A stretch of DNA of 64,000 bases. It comes from Castor canadensis. Lineage: Eukaryota > Chordata > Mammalia > Rodentia > Castoridae. Position numbers and translations under genes: made by a program. The stretch spans positions 111,250,343 through 111,314,342 of the forward strand of contig NC_133394.1 of the NCBI RefSeq assembly GCF_047511655.1, read 5' to 3'. The notes under the pieces are model-generated. The model ran no database searches, was not told where the DNA came from, and was given only the letters and a program-made list of their open reading frames with translations. This document shows positions 49,101 through 58,439 of this stretch, in pieces; position 1 is the stretch's first letter; every line of letters starts with the position of its first letter.

Positions 49101-52100
49101 TCTCCTCTTAATATTGCATTGAGAGTTAATAACATCCTGTAAGTATCATGAATATTTGTCTCCAGAGGAAACTGTTTGGTTAAAGGTGTACACATACATA
49201 ATGGATTCTATTTTTGTTTAATTTTTCTCCTAGGATGGGGGTTGGCCAACTAAGGCCTACAGTGCAAATCTGGATGACCACCTCTTTTTCTACTGTCCAC
49301 AAGCTAAGAATGGCTTCTATATGTTTAAATATTTGGATAAAAAGGAATGACATTTTGTGACATGTGAATAGTCTATCAAATTTAGATTCTAGTGCCCACA
49401 AATAGCTCCAACACAGACCTGTATCTGTTTCGATGTTGTCTATGGCAGCTTTCATGAGTGGTTGCAACAGAGATCACATGATCTACAAAGTCTAAATCAC
49501 TTACTGTATAGCCCTTGACAGGAACAGTTCTCAGACCTCTGTCCGAGGTCTGATAAGGTGCCATTGTGTTAGTGGGCAGACAGTTTTAAACACTAATAGG
49601 AATATTATATTCTTGTCATCTTAATCAATGATTTCTTATTTTTTCATTAGTGACACTATTTGTGATTTCTCATTTTTCTTTGATAATTTCACCAGAAGTT
49701 TATCTATTTTATTGATCTTTTCAAGGAACTTCCTTCTGACTTTTTCTGATCTTTGCTACTGTATCTTTGTTATGAATTTCATTGATTTCTTCTTCCTTTT
49801 TTTTTTAAGTCTTTCAAAGGGGTACACCACTCCCGGAGGGACTAAAATAACAGGTTCATGAGTGGAATGGACAAAATAAACTCCTATTCCATCTTCCTAC
49901 TCCAAAAATCCATTTAACATATTGTCCCCAAATAGAGGATGTATCATATTAAACTTCAAGAACAGATATTGCACTTGATCTTAGCCAAAAGGATTGCAAA
50001 TGAGCACTGATCCCTCCCTCCCTCTCTTCCTTCCTTCTTTTTTTCTTTGTTTTTTGAGACAGATAGATATATAGCTCAGGCTGGCCTGGAACTTGCAATC
50101 CTCGTGCCTCTGCCTCCCAAGTACACTACCATGCCAGATGTGTTGACTTCTTTATTATCTCTATCCTTTTACCCTTTTTGGGGTTTATTCTCTTCTTCCT
50201 TTTTCTAATCTAAATTATGTATTTAACCCATCATTCTCAGATGTTTTCCTTTTAGATGTAAGCATTTAAGGTATAAATTTCTGAAGGTGTATTACTTTCT
50301 CAACATACCAGTTTTGATCAGTAGATTTCTGCATTGTTATTTTTAACAATGACTCAGTTCTAAGTAAAATTTCCATGATGATTTTATTTTTGAGCTATGA
50401 GTTATTTAGAAATGGAAAAATCTAGTCTGGGAAATGGATCCAAGTGGTAGAGCACCTGCCTAGCAAGTACAAAGTCCCGAGTTCAAACCTCAGTACCGTC
50501 TTTTTTTTTTTGGCAGCATTGGGGTTTGAACTCAGGACCTCATGCTCCTGAGTTTGAGCCATTCTGCCAGTCCCCTCCCCCCAATTTTTTTTAAATTAAA
50601 AAGAAAGAAATGAAAAAATCTGCCATTGAAGGGCTTTAAGTTGGTAAATGATTTTCTTAAGTATATGTGTTAAAATATTGTTCTTTGTAACTAGACCAAA
50701 ACAAAAACAAAATGGTGACTGCAGTAATGTAAGCATGGGGGCAAGGGTATAACTGGTAAATTCCAGATATGCTTTGAATCTTTTTCTCTTTTTTGTCAGT
50801 ACAGGTTGAACTCAGGGCCTCTTGCTTTCCAGACAGGTGTTCTACCACTGGAGCCATGGCCCTAGCCCTGGAGATGTGCTTTGGAGGAGGAGCAGTTCTG
50901 AGTGTTTTACCTGTGGACTGGAGGCAGGGAAGAGGAAGAGAAATCAGGGTGATGCCCAGGTTTCTGCCTGGAGCACCTCAAAGGGGTGAGGAGCCTTCCC
51001 TGACCAGCAGGTTATAGGAAAAGGAATGGATACAGAATAAATCCAGCTTTTTAAAAAAAACCATATTAAGTCTGAGAGGCCAATTAGACTTCTTTTTTTT
51101 TTTTTCTTTTTCAGGAGAGAGCGCGAACGCAGTCCCCGACTACCACAAATTATGCAGTCGAGCTTCCTATATTTGGGGAAATCGCAGGGGTCAGCACATC
51201 TGGAGTGCAATGGATAAGCCTCGCCCTGGGAAAACCACCTTTGTGCTCATGGTATCTCCCCTGCCAGGTAAGCATCCAATCAGACTTCTAAGTGGAGATG
51301 TTAGAAGACGTTTGGATATGTCTGGACTGAATAGATAATCAGGGACTCATTGGCACGTGGAATGTATTTAGTTTCACGAGCATAGATGAGCTCATGTAAG
51401 GAGAGAGGACAAAGAGAAGACAAAGACCTGACCCAAAGGTAGAAACAGCAACATCGAGTAGGCCACTCCAGAACTGGTGCACAGTAGGAACTTACGGGCC
51501 ACCTTCTAGTTAGAATAGGTTTGGGGCTGGTCTATAATTTCACTTGCAGAGAAGGAAGCACACTGTACTTACTTAGCTAGCGTGTTTATTTGTAGTAATG
51601 TGGGAAGAGGGAGATGATTATAGGAGATTATAGGGCATGCTAAAGCCTTCCTTTAAGCTTCCTTTTGTCACTACCATTGCAAAAAAAGAAAAAATAAAGG
51701 AGAAAGTGATTCCCACCCCTCGGTGCACTGTAGTATTAAACTACATCTGAGTTCTAAAGTGTAGGAAAATCGGATCCAGTGTTATCATTCCCGAGGCTCC
51801 TGTGTTAACACCAGGTCTGCCTTCGGACATAAGAAATGCGATTATTCCACGGGAGAAACAGCGCTTACTCTCCAGGAACTCCATTTGGCTGTCTTCTGTG
51901 CTGATGCAAACTGCATTGAAACCCAGGGTGGGCGCCACGCTGTGCTGCACTCTGTTGGCAGCTAGAGAGTGGAGGACGCTGGTTTTTCCTGCTCCATCCA
52001 GGCCTAGGACTAGGATCTGCTTATTTTGCTTCTGTGAAATACAAGATATAACTGTGAAATAAAAGATAAACCTGTGCTATTAGCACCTTGTTTTCCTGGC

Positions 52101-55100
52101 TCTTGACAATGTACCTGCCTATGGTGGGACCTAATATGAATCACTGAATTGCAAACTTTACATAATAACTTCACAAAAATGTTACAGGTCAAACAAAGTC
52201 AAACTTTACTCAACAGTTAATGTTTTGCAATTAGCCATTTCTAGTTATGTAATATTAATCTCACATATCTTTTTGGGAGATCTCCCAAACTCGCGGTCAG
52301 TCTACATGTTACATCTATATCTATCTATCTATCCATCCATCCACCTATCTATATAGGATATAGATATATCTATAGGATTTCTATAGGATTATCATAAGAT
52401 ATTTCTATGGAAGTGTTTTGAGTTCATGTCCATTGGTGATTGCACCAGAGTTCTTTGTTTGGATTTTGAGACCTACGTGATGCAAGTATTGACGTGTCAC
52501 CCAGAGGCAAACAAGCAGTTAAGATATCATTATTATTAATCTGTCTTTACTTCTTGATTCTATAAATTGATTACAGTATCTTAGAGCAAGTTTCCTTTCT
52601 TATGTGACTTTCTTTGGTGGGGGGGGTGAGTTAGCAGTACTGGGCTTGAAATCAGGGCCTTGTGCTTGCTAGGCAAGCACTTGAGCCATGCCTACAGCCC
52701 TTTTTGTGCTTTAGTTATTTTTTGGATAGGGTCTTGCATTTCTGCCTGGTGACAGCCTTGATCCTCCTATCTATAGCCTCCCATGTACTTGGGATTGTAG
52801 TCCTAAGCCCTATGCCTGGCTTACTGATCAAGATGGGAGATCGGCTAACTTTTTGCTTTAGCTGGACTTGTACCTCCATTCGCCTATCACTACCTCTGGA
52901 GTGGCTGGGGTTACAGGTGTGAGCTACCATGCACAGCTCTCACCTTTTTAATATAAGTATCATGATTAAATGAAAAAGCTAAGATTGTAGAATTTGTTAA
53001 GCCAGTTGCAAATAACAAATGAATATTTGTTTTTAAACCTAATCTTAAAAGCTGGGGGCTGGTTTTAACTCCTGCCTAGTAAGTGTGAGGCCCTGAGTTC
53101 AAACCCTGGTAACTCACACACAACCTAGTACACTGGATGCAAATCTAAAAAGAAGCATTCTACCCACATACCAGCCTTGGGTTAGGAAGGGATCAGAAGG
53201 GCAGGCTGGTGTGAAAACAGTTTAGGGAGCTCAGAGGTGTGGCATCTGTGGTACAAGCTTCAATATAAACAAAATAAACAATACCATCAGACTGCACAGA
53301 GGAACAAAATTCCATTTACCAAACATCCACTTCTGTGCACAGAAAGTCATCACCTTTGGTTGCACTGGTTTCTGTCTCATTTCCTTACTCTTTTTTCCTG
53401 CCTCACACATTTCTGCTGTTCTACTTGAGCACCAAATGTTGACTTTAGATTTTGGCTGCATTTCTGGAAAAAAGTGATCTTAAACAGCTTTACAATGTCT
53501 ATCCTACCTGTGGTTTTTTTTTTTTTTTAAAGATCTGTGTGCAAGTAAAATGTTTTAAGGTATCAAATAAGAGAAAAACAACAAAGATGTTTTAAGGTCT
53601 GTCCTAACAGGGACTTGTTTAAAGATCATGGTGTAAGCAGTAGAGTGCCTGCTTTGCAAGAGCGAAGACTTGAATTCAAACCCCAGTCCCACAGCAAAAA
53701 AAAAGAGGGGGAGTTGACTTCCTCTGATGAACCTAACTGGGTACATTGCATGCATACACGGAAATGTGACAACAAAACCTACTGTGCAACTATTAATATT
53801 AAAAGAAGTAAAAGTGGCTTAGAAAAAAAGTAAACAGCATAGTTTATGAAGGCTACTTGCTGAGTAACAGAACTTGAAAACGAAGTATATATTTTTTCTT
53901 GGAGTTTTTTTCTTTCAGGCAGGACCACAGTTTTCTTGGGGCTTTTACACACGCACACGGCATCACAGGAAAAGGTTACTAGGGACAGCAAGGTGGCCAT
54001 GAGGCAGGGGGTACAGTATGCTTCCTCACAGCCCCAGGCCCCGCTGGGTCTTTCCTTGGGGCAACTGAGGGACGCAGGTGGCTGCTGGGGCAGGCTCGGG
54101 CTTGGTGGGGCATGAGCACGAGGTGTTGGAGTTCCTGATGGCTCTTGAATTAAATGGTGCTTTCATGGGTGTTTTCTATCTCCAGCTTTACCTCTTTCCC
54201 CACTCCCCTATCTGCTTCTGAGTGTCATAAGGCCATTCTGAGAACGTGCTAAGGTAAGGAAGAGAGACTTGATATACCAAGAAGTCTTCACTGGGTGTTT
54301 TTAAATTGCACACTTCAAAGTGATAATGGCACCAAGAAATGGTGGCAGGGTGTGGATTGTGCCCAACCAGGCCCCACACAGGCTCCCCAACATACTTTAT
54401 TAATTTTAAGATGCACATCATCCCATGTTAGCGTCTTTGAAATTAAACTGTATTTCACAATCAATGGTATGTCATATTTTGATTGACAGCATTTTTTCTT
54501 AGTGATACCTAAAATAATGGCATCCTAGATTATTATGAGTTAAAAATAATCTCCTACTCCTTTTGCAACCACACTGCTGAACTAAACCCATCCTATAAAA
54601 TTCACATTCACTGATGTTTTACATTTTGCTTATATTTGCAGTCTAAAATACAGACATTTGGGGCTGGGGGCATGGCTCAAAAGCTGGAGGCCTGCTTAGT
54701 AATTGTGAGGCCCCCTGTTCAGTCCCCAGGGCAGAAAAATAGCTTAAAAAACAGGTATTGTACTGAGAGTTGTAGAGTGCATGAGCTGAGGCCCCTCAGT
54801 TCAATCACTAGCACCAAAACCAAACCAAACCAAACCAAATCAAATACAGGCATCCTCATGTTTATCATTTCTAGGGATAGCCAAGAACATTGTCAATCAA
54901 GAGTTCAGATGCAAAATGAGATTCTAAACTTCATTGTTCTTTGTCAAAAGTTATTCCTTGCTGGGCACAGGTGGCTCAGCCTGTAACCCCAGCTACTTTG
55001 GAGGCAGAGAGCAGGAGGATCTTAGTTGGACGCCAGCCCCGGGCAAATAGTTCCAGAGACTTTATCTTGAAAGTACCCAACACAAAACAGAAGTGGTGGA

Positions 55101-56201
55101 GTAGCCTAAGTGGTACTTAGCAAGTGTGAGGTACTGAGTTTCAAACCTCAATACCGCTAAAAAAAAAGTTGTTTAGCCATTTATGGATCTGTGTAGTTTC
55201 TGTTTGACCAGAGATCAGGCTCCATTAATAATATAAATTAAAGCAGCTCTAAGCCAAGGAGCCAGAGCCTTCCCGGGAACTTCAGGAATCCTGCACCCAA
55301 AACAATTCCTGGGATCCGAGATCTGTCAGTTACAAGTCTGCGACACCCCAATCCGGGCGCTGGTGGTGTGAAAGCCACGCAGTCAGTCATCACGGCGCCG
55401 AAGGAAAAGAACCCAAGGGCCTCAAATACATTCTGGATAAATCCAGGCGCCTTTGGAGCCGCTTCTGCGTTGGCAGGCGGTCTGCGCGGGGGCGAGGTGG
55501 ACGGGACAGGGACCTGAGGACCCTTCCCTGCTTCCCGGTGATCGACGATGACGATCTCGGGTTCCAGGTAGGGAGCAGGGGCTGCGGGCCGTTGGAGCGC
55601 GCACCCCCTTCCGTCCGCTGCCGAGCCGCAGGTGAGCCCCGTTCCCTCCCGCGCCCGGCTCGCGACGCAACAGAGCCGCGGACAATGGCCTTGAGGCAAG
55701 GGTCCCGCGTACCTGGTCTACCGGCGGCTGGAGCAGGGTCATTGTCAAGGTGCTGTTCTGTTTCTCTTGGTTTTCTTTAATTGCTTCCTTCTCGATCTTG
55801 GTCTCCTCTTGCTCTTTCTTCTTTTCCTCTTTATCGTTTTTCTTACTCACCTCCTGGTTCCCTTTCTCCTTCCCCTTCTTCATTTTCTCCTTCCCCTCCT
55901 TCTTTTTCCCCTCCTTCACCTCCTTCTTTTTCTCCCTCTCTTCCTTCCCCGTCTCCCTGATTTTCTCCATCTCCACTTCCTTCCCCTTGTCTTTCTTCAT
56001 TTTCGCCCTGTCCATCCCCGCCGTCCCTGTCTCCTTGCTCGCGTTCGCGCGCCCGCGCGCCGGAGCGGCGGCCCTGGGTCCCGGCAGGTGTGGCCCGCGC
56101 GGGGGGCGCAGGGCAGAGACGTAGGTCCTCAGGGCGTAGGTCACACCCGCGGTCGCCACGGCCGCTGCCAGCCCCAGCGCGCACAGCCTGCGGCCGGGCA
56201 T
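42948..56201 (-). CDS. ARL9: ARL9, ARF-like small GTPase (complete coding region, 4 exons)
   Basis: ARL9 is a little-studied ARF-family GTPase close to ARL10; its partners are not established. Coding exons are 56201-55713, 52031-51869, 47956-47781 and 43127-42948, all with GT/AG sites and compatible phases (0, 1, 0), for a predicted 335 residues. Residues 6-28 form a hydrophobic N-terminal anchor, as in ARL10, in place of the ARF myristoylation glycine. Residues about 63-150 are a Lys/Glu-rich, probably helical, linker. The GTPase domain runs from about 164 to 335. It has G1 GLDGAGKT (173-180), the switch-I threonine in APT (198), and a G3 equivalent reading EIGG, where ARFs have DxGG. The G4 motif reads HKQD (274-277) instead of NKQD. 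The start at 56201 was chosen because the hydrophobic anchor follows directly; an in-frame ATG at 56405 would add 68 residues without family likeness. SRP72 lies upstream and THEGL downstream, matching human 4q12 order. Confidence 0.94.
43627..43825 (+). repeat. Dimeric SINE (ARL9 intron 3 side)
   Basis: 'aggccaggcatggtggtaca' begins the B1-type half. 'gtgagttcaaaccctagtacc' ends the ID half, with an (AAAT)n tail. It lies in ARL9 intron 3. Confidence 0.85.
43810..43890. repeat. (AAAT)n/(AAAG)n tail expansion of a SINE
   Basis: Tail of the dimeric SINE at 43627 grading from aaataaat into gaaagaaag units. Confidence 0.8.
44190..44335 (-). repeat. B1-type SINE, inverted
   Basis: 'tatgttgctcaggctggtcc' to 'gagctgggattacagacata'. 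Confidence 0.8.
44788..45020 (+). repeat. Dimeric SINE in ARL9 intron 3
   Basis: 'tggtggctcacacctgtaat' and 'gtggttcaagaccagcatgg', then 'tatggctcaagtggtagagc'. Confidence 0.85.
45189..45320 (+). repeat. B1-type SINE, ARL9 intron 3
   Basis: 'ggccaggcctagtggtatat' to 'tgggctacatagtgagactt'. Confidence 0.85.
45474..45540 (+). repeat. ID-type SINE, internally deleted
   Basis: 'ggggctggaggtatagctca' then a jump to 'ctttgatccccagcacc'. Confidence 0.7.
45672..45848 (-). repeat. Dimeric SINE, inverted, ARL9 intron 3
   Basis: 'tggtgctggggtttgaactc' then 'cctcctgagtagctaggatt'. Confidence 0.8.
46240..46333 (-). repeat. ID-type SINE, inverted
   Basis: 'tgctaggggttgaaccccaa' to 'ccacagagctcacctccagc'. 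Confidence 0.8.
46370..46490 (+). repeat. B1-type SINE, ARL9 intron 3
   Basis: 'gagctgggtgtggcggaaca' to 'atggagactgtctcaaagaa'. Confidence 0.85.
46740..47420 (-). mobile_element. Old L1 3' end, antisense (ARL9 intron 3)
   Basis: On the minus strand it has the usual L1M landmarks: 'tgtgactgctctggaagac', 'gggactcaaatag' and 'atgaatggataaac'-like remnants. It holds a perfect 16-bp tandem duplication at 47153-47184. Confidence 0.7.
47781..47956 (-). CDS. ARL9: ARL9 coding exon 3 (switch II to G4)
   Basis: A 176-nt exon from acceptor GTCTATAG to donor CAG/GTAAAAAG. It encodes GGSEPFRSHWEMYLSKG, then LLLIFVVDSADHNRLPEA, and ends at LPLVVFAHKQ. The G4 asparagine position holds a histidine (codon CAC, one base from AAC). 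The remaining residues fit an ARL9 GTPase core. Confidence 0.97.
48351..48787 (+). mobile_element. ERV LTR, solo type (probable), in ARL9 intron 2
   Basis: It begins tgtgctggccagg-like sequence and ends ccagtaaca. It carries a gggataaaaacc TATA-like box at about 48557 and aataataaaccttatt near the 3' end. The order TATA then poly(A) signal is LTR-like. No flanking duplication was recognised. Confidence 0.5.
49003..49080 (+). repeat. ID-type SINE
   Basis: 'gggctgggtgtggcttaagt' to 'gagttcaaatcccagtactg'. Confidence 0.8.
49820..50000 (-). pseudogene. U2 snRNA retropseudogene with A-tail
   Basis: The minus strand holds TTTTGGCTAAGATCAAGTG near the 5' end, the ATATGTTAAATGGATTTTTG block, and an end resembling the GGTGCACC terminus. 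About ten A's follow after a short extension (49807-49798). Many substitutions separate it from functional U2, and the first about 12 bases are diverged. It is in ARL9 intron 2, in the sense orientation, and splits an old antisense L1. Confidence 0.9.
50045..50150 (-). repeat. B1-type SINE, inverted, within antisense L1
   Basis: 'tagctcaggctggcctggaa' to 'gcctcccaagtacactacca'. Confidence 0.75.
50424..50502 (+). repeat. ID-type SINE, head to head with an inverted copy
   Basis: 'gtctgggaaatggatccaag' to 'gagttcaaacctcagtaccg'. An inverted ID follows at 50503-50575, so the pair could form a hairpin. Confidence 0.8.
50503..50575 (-). repeat. ID-type SINE, inverted, partner of 50424-50502
   Basis: 'ggcagcattggggtttgaac' to 'gagtttgagccattctgcca', partly deleted. 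Confidence 0.75.
50775..50868 (-). repeat. ID-type SINE, inverted
   Basis: 'gtcagtacaggttgaactca' to 'accactggagccatggccct'. Confidence 0.75.
51112..51275 (-). pseudogene. U1 snRNA retropseudogene, full length, with poly(A) tail and target-site duplication
   Basis: The minus strand reads a nearly perfect 164-nt U1 snRNA. It starts ATGCTTACCTGGCAGGGGAG (canonical ATAC changed to ATGC), keeps the Sm-site region (AATTTGTGGTAG) and ends GCGCTCTCTCCTG. An A-rich tail follows at 51111-51094. A 14-bp target-site duplication with one mismatch flanks it (51080-51093 and 51276-51289), showing LINE-mediated retroposition. The snRNA promoter (PSE/DSE) is not expected for such copies. It lies in ARL9 intron 2, in the sense orientation. 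Confidence 0.93.
51869..52031 (-). CDS. ARL9: ARL9 coding exon 2 (G1 and switch I)
   Basis: A 163-nt exon. The acceptor is TATTTCACAG before AAGCAAAAT, and the donor is GAGA/GTAAGC. It encodes KQNKQILVLGLDGAGKT and the switch region with SVAPTLGFNA, ending in MEFLE plus one base of the Ile codon. It holds the P-loop and the effector threonine. Confidence 0.97.
52312..52385. repeat. (ATCT)n/(ATCC)n microsatellite with TATAGG-type spread
   Basis: tatctatctatctatccatccatccacc, followed by ataggatatagatatatctatagg. Imperfect and in ARL9 intron 1. Confidence 0.85.
52610..52940 (-). repeat. Compound SINE, inverted, ARL9 intron 1
   Basis: An ID half ('gcagtactgggcttgaaatc') is followed by two B1-type segments, the second 'gtggctggggttacaggtgt', giving a trimer-like length of about 330 bp. 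Confidence 0.7.
53047..53118 (+). repeat. ID-type SINE, partial
   Basis: 'aaagctgggggctggtttta' to 'gagttcaaaccctggtaac', with the middle partly lost. Confidence 0.65.
53120..54650. other. ARL9 intron 1, mostly unassigned
   Basis: Apart from the ID SINE at 53618 and short T/A runs, no repeats or exons were recognised. Confidence 0.45.
53618..53704 (+). repeat. ID-type SINE
   Basis: 'gtaagcagtagagtgcctgc' to 'gaattcaaaccccagtccc', then A's. Confidence 0.75.
54657..54740 (+). repeat. ID-type SINE
   Basis: 'ttggggctgggggcatggct' to 'gttcagtccccagggcag'. A second partial copy ('gttcaatcactagcaccaaa') lies at 54770-54825. Confidence 0.7.
54959..55172 (+). repeat. Dimeric SINE in ARL9 intron 1
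   Basis: 'ctgggcacaggtggctcagc' and 'agttggacgccagccccggg', then a shortened ID half. Confidence 0.85.
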
Positions 56202-56420
56202 TTCGCGACAGCCCTCCTGCCTGTGGCTGCTTCGCCGAACCTGGGGGTCGGGAGGAGGGTCCCCGAGCGGGAGAGGGAAGGGCGAGGGCTGGGGAGTGGG
56301 TCGAGCCCAGCCTAGGGGAACCGGGAGGTCCCAGCTTGCGAGCCGACCGGGGAGTATCCTCGCTGCAGAAGTGTCCCTGGTTGCCACTTGCTCCAGAAAG
56401 CGCATTGTGGCGCGATTACG
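55560..56420. promoter_or_regulatory. CpG island at ARL9 promoter and exon 1
   Basis: GC-rich sequence with many CpG dinucleotides (for example cgcgttcgcgcgcccgcgcg at 56039-56058) spans exon 1 and its upstream flank, in contrast to the AT-rich surroundings. No clear TATA box is seen upstream of 56405, which is typical of a CpG-island promoter. Confidence 0.75.
55713..56201 (-). CDS. ARL9: ARL9 coding exon 1 (membrane anchor and Lys/Glu-rich linker)
   Basis: Encodes residues 1-163. The frame starts MPGRRLCALGLAAAV, a hydrophobic segment followed by a Pro/Arg-rich stretch, and then a long run rich in KE, KK and EE pairs. It closes with TMTLLQPPVDQ before donor GTACGC. The exon is CpG-rich and lies in the gene's CpG island. 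The Lys/Glu part is low-complexity, so its length may vary between individuals or species. Confidence 0.85.
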
Positions 56421-56754
56421 CCTGATTAGGCAAGGTTATCACAGAAACGCCTTCCACATGGGCTGAGTCTTAGCGTCTGACCTCTGTGGCTTCAACCCCA
56501 ACCGCTGTCTCCAACCTGGAGAACACCTAGGTTTCCTGAGTCCCGAGTGTCCCCAGAGGAGTCCTCACACCTCCCCCCAGCTCACAACGAGGTGCCTAAG
56601 ACCAGCCAGGTTGTAATATCTCCCCGCCCTCCACCCCCGATAAACTCCGTTAGGATTATCTGCAGGGCTGGTATCCAGAATCGCTGGTTAAGGACAAGTA
56701 GAAATGTGAACAATTTGTTTGAAATTGTTTCACTCCGCTCAAAAAAAAAAACCT

Positions 56755-56822
56755 TCGGCTGGTGGAGTGGCTCAAGTGGTAGAGCGCCTGCTTAGCCCCG
56801 AGTTCAAACCCCAGCACCATGG
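56755..56822 (+). repeat. ID-type SINE upstream of ARL9
   Basis: 'cggctggtggagtggctcaa' to 'gagttcaaaccccagcacca'. It ends in a (GT)n run at 56821-56838. Confidence 0.8.
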
Positions 56823-57067
56823 TGTGTGTGTGTGTGTGGCTGGGGGCGGGGTGGGGGAGGAAGGACGAGCATTCTCCGGGGGGTTAGGTATCTGCCAGGA
56901 CCGGGGCTGCTAGTGTCCAAAACAATTAAGTGTAAGTCTTGTCACTCAATGACCCGCGTGATAGAAGCTATAAAGCTTCTCAAAATAGCTGAGAACATGC
57001 GTGGTTCCTTTATTTTCTATTAAGCTGGACTCGTTAGTATACTTCACAATTTAACAAAGTTAGTTTT

Positions 57068-57155
57068 AGGCTGGTGATGAAGCTCCCAATGTAGAGGACT
57101 GGCCTAGCAGGCAAGAGGATTTGGATTCATCCCCACCACTGCAAAAAGATTAAAA
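57068..57155 (+). repeat. ID-type SINE, older subtype
   Basis: 'taggctggtgatgaagctcc' to 'gattcatccccaccactgc'. Confidence 0.6.
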
Positions 57156-57294
57156 AACAACAAAAAAAAGAGCCCCAAATTCGCTTGTACGTGAAACTGA
57201 TTTTAAGTCATCTGATCTGTTGTCAAATAAGCTTGGAAGGAACATGCATGGTAAGTTCCAGAAAGCTTCAGTGATACATTAAGGTTTATTTTGG

Positions 57295-57545
57295 GCCTCC
57301 AGCCTTTTTGTTCTGGTTGTTTTGGAGATAAGGTCTTCGTTTTTGCACAGGCTGGTCTGAATCACCATCCTATTTTACACCTCCCTGTTGGTGGAATGAT
57401 AGGTGCATGACATCACACCTGGCTTTTTTCCATTGGGATGGGATCTCGAAAACTTTTTTGCTCTCTGTTCACCTGGAAGCTTGATCCTTCTGATTTCAGC
57501 CTCCCAAGTTCCTAGGATTACAGGTGTGAGCCACCTGCACCTAGT
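57295..57545 (-). repeat. B1-type SINE pair or dimer, inverted
   Basis: 'ttgcacaggctggtctgaat' and, further on, 'gcctcccaagttcctaggat'. Confidence 0.7.
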
Positions 57546-57549
57546 ATGA

Positions 57550-58435
57550 CGCAATCATTTTTAAGGCTTATTTTTAGTTGTCTTGAAAATGCTATGCTTA
57601 ACCTTAAAAATGTTTACTTCTATCTATACACATACCAACAGAATGATTTTCCAGTAGACTTTTAATTGGGTTCTCCCAATCCCCTAACCATTTGTTTTGT
57701 GGGGTAGGGAAAATTTTTTAGATATTTAGCTTAAAATTCTTCAGCTATACTAGCCAGGAAGCCCTCCATAAAATGCCAACACCCAAAACATCTTTATCCA
57801 TATCCACTGCTAGAATATTTTATTTCAAAATGTGCCACAGTGAATGGATGTATCCTTATTGGTTTTTATAAATGTACACATACACATTTGTATATACAAA
57901 GTTCGAATGTCACTCGTTAAAGATCTGTCCAAAAGAAACAATTACTGGAAGGTTAATATAGATGTTTACACTTCATTTGACAACTTATTTGAACTGAGGT
58001 TTCAGTTTTGAGCAATGACTAACAGTATCAATGTCTACTGGGAACAATGACTACAATAGAGAACTAAATTTCACCCTTGTGTCTGGAGGTCACATTCAAA
58101 GATGGATGATTCTCACAAGATTCTGTTGCTTAGTTAACCTAAAAAATGATTATCAGTAGCCACAGAAATTTAACAGAATCCTAAATAACAGATTTACAAA
58201 CAATTATTCCTATAATGGGGTACTCAGAAGGAATAAAAATATGTTAATCTTACCAAGACTGTTCTCCACAAAGCTCAAAAAAGTATGTCAAAACAAATCA
58301 TTCTTAGTTTAAGATCTCTTTTTTAGGTGCCACTGCATCTTGATGATGCTAAACAGAAAGGCAGCACCCATTTCTTACCCTATAAAGGAGGAAAGCCTTT
58401 AAAAGTACTCTTTGAAGAAGTTGCGGTAGATATGA
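57550..58435. other. SRP72-ARL9 intergenic, nothing recognised
   Basis: Low-repeat AT-rich sequence between the SRP72 poly(A) site and the ARL9 upstream SINEs. No frame or motif of note. Confidence 0.5.
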
Positions 58436-58439
58436 TCAG

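Larger units (their letters stand above)
49595..50420 (-). mobile_element. Old antisense L1 ORF2 split by U2 pseudogene and B1
   Basis: The outer pieces 49595-49800 and 50155-50420 are T-rich antisense L1 ORF2 sequence ('ttattgatcttttcaagg' and 'ttctttattatctctatcc'). Between them lie the U2 retropseudogene and a B1, a nested order that gives relative ages. Confidence 0.65.

Noticed and set aside
55767-56315. Plus-strand Leu/Phe-rich frame of 182 codons
   Set aside because: Shadow of the Lys/Glu-rich ARL9 exon on the other strand.
55422-56405. One 327-codon ARL9 frame as a single-exon protein
   Set aside because: The donor at 55712 and the GTPase exons downstream fit ARL9. The extra tail past 55713 is intron, and the first 68 codons lack family likeness.
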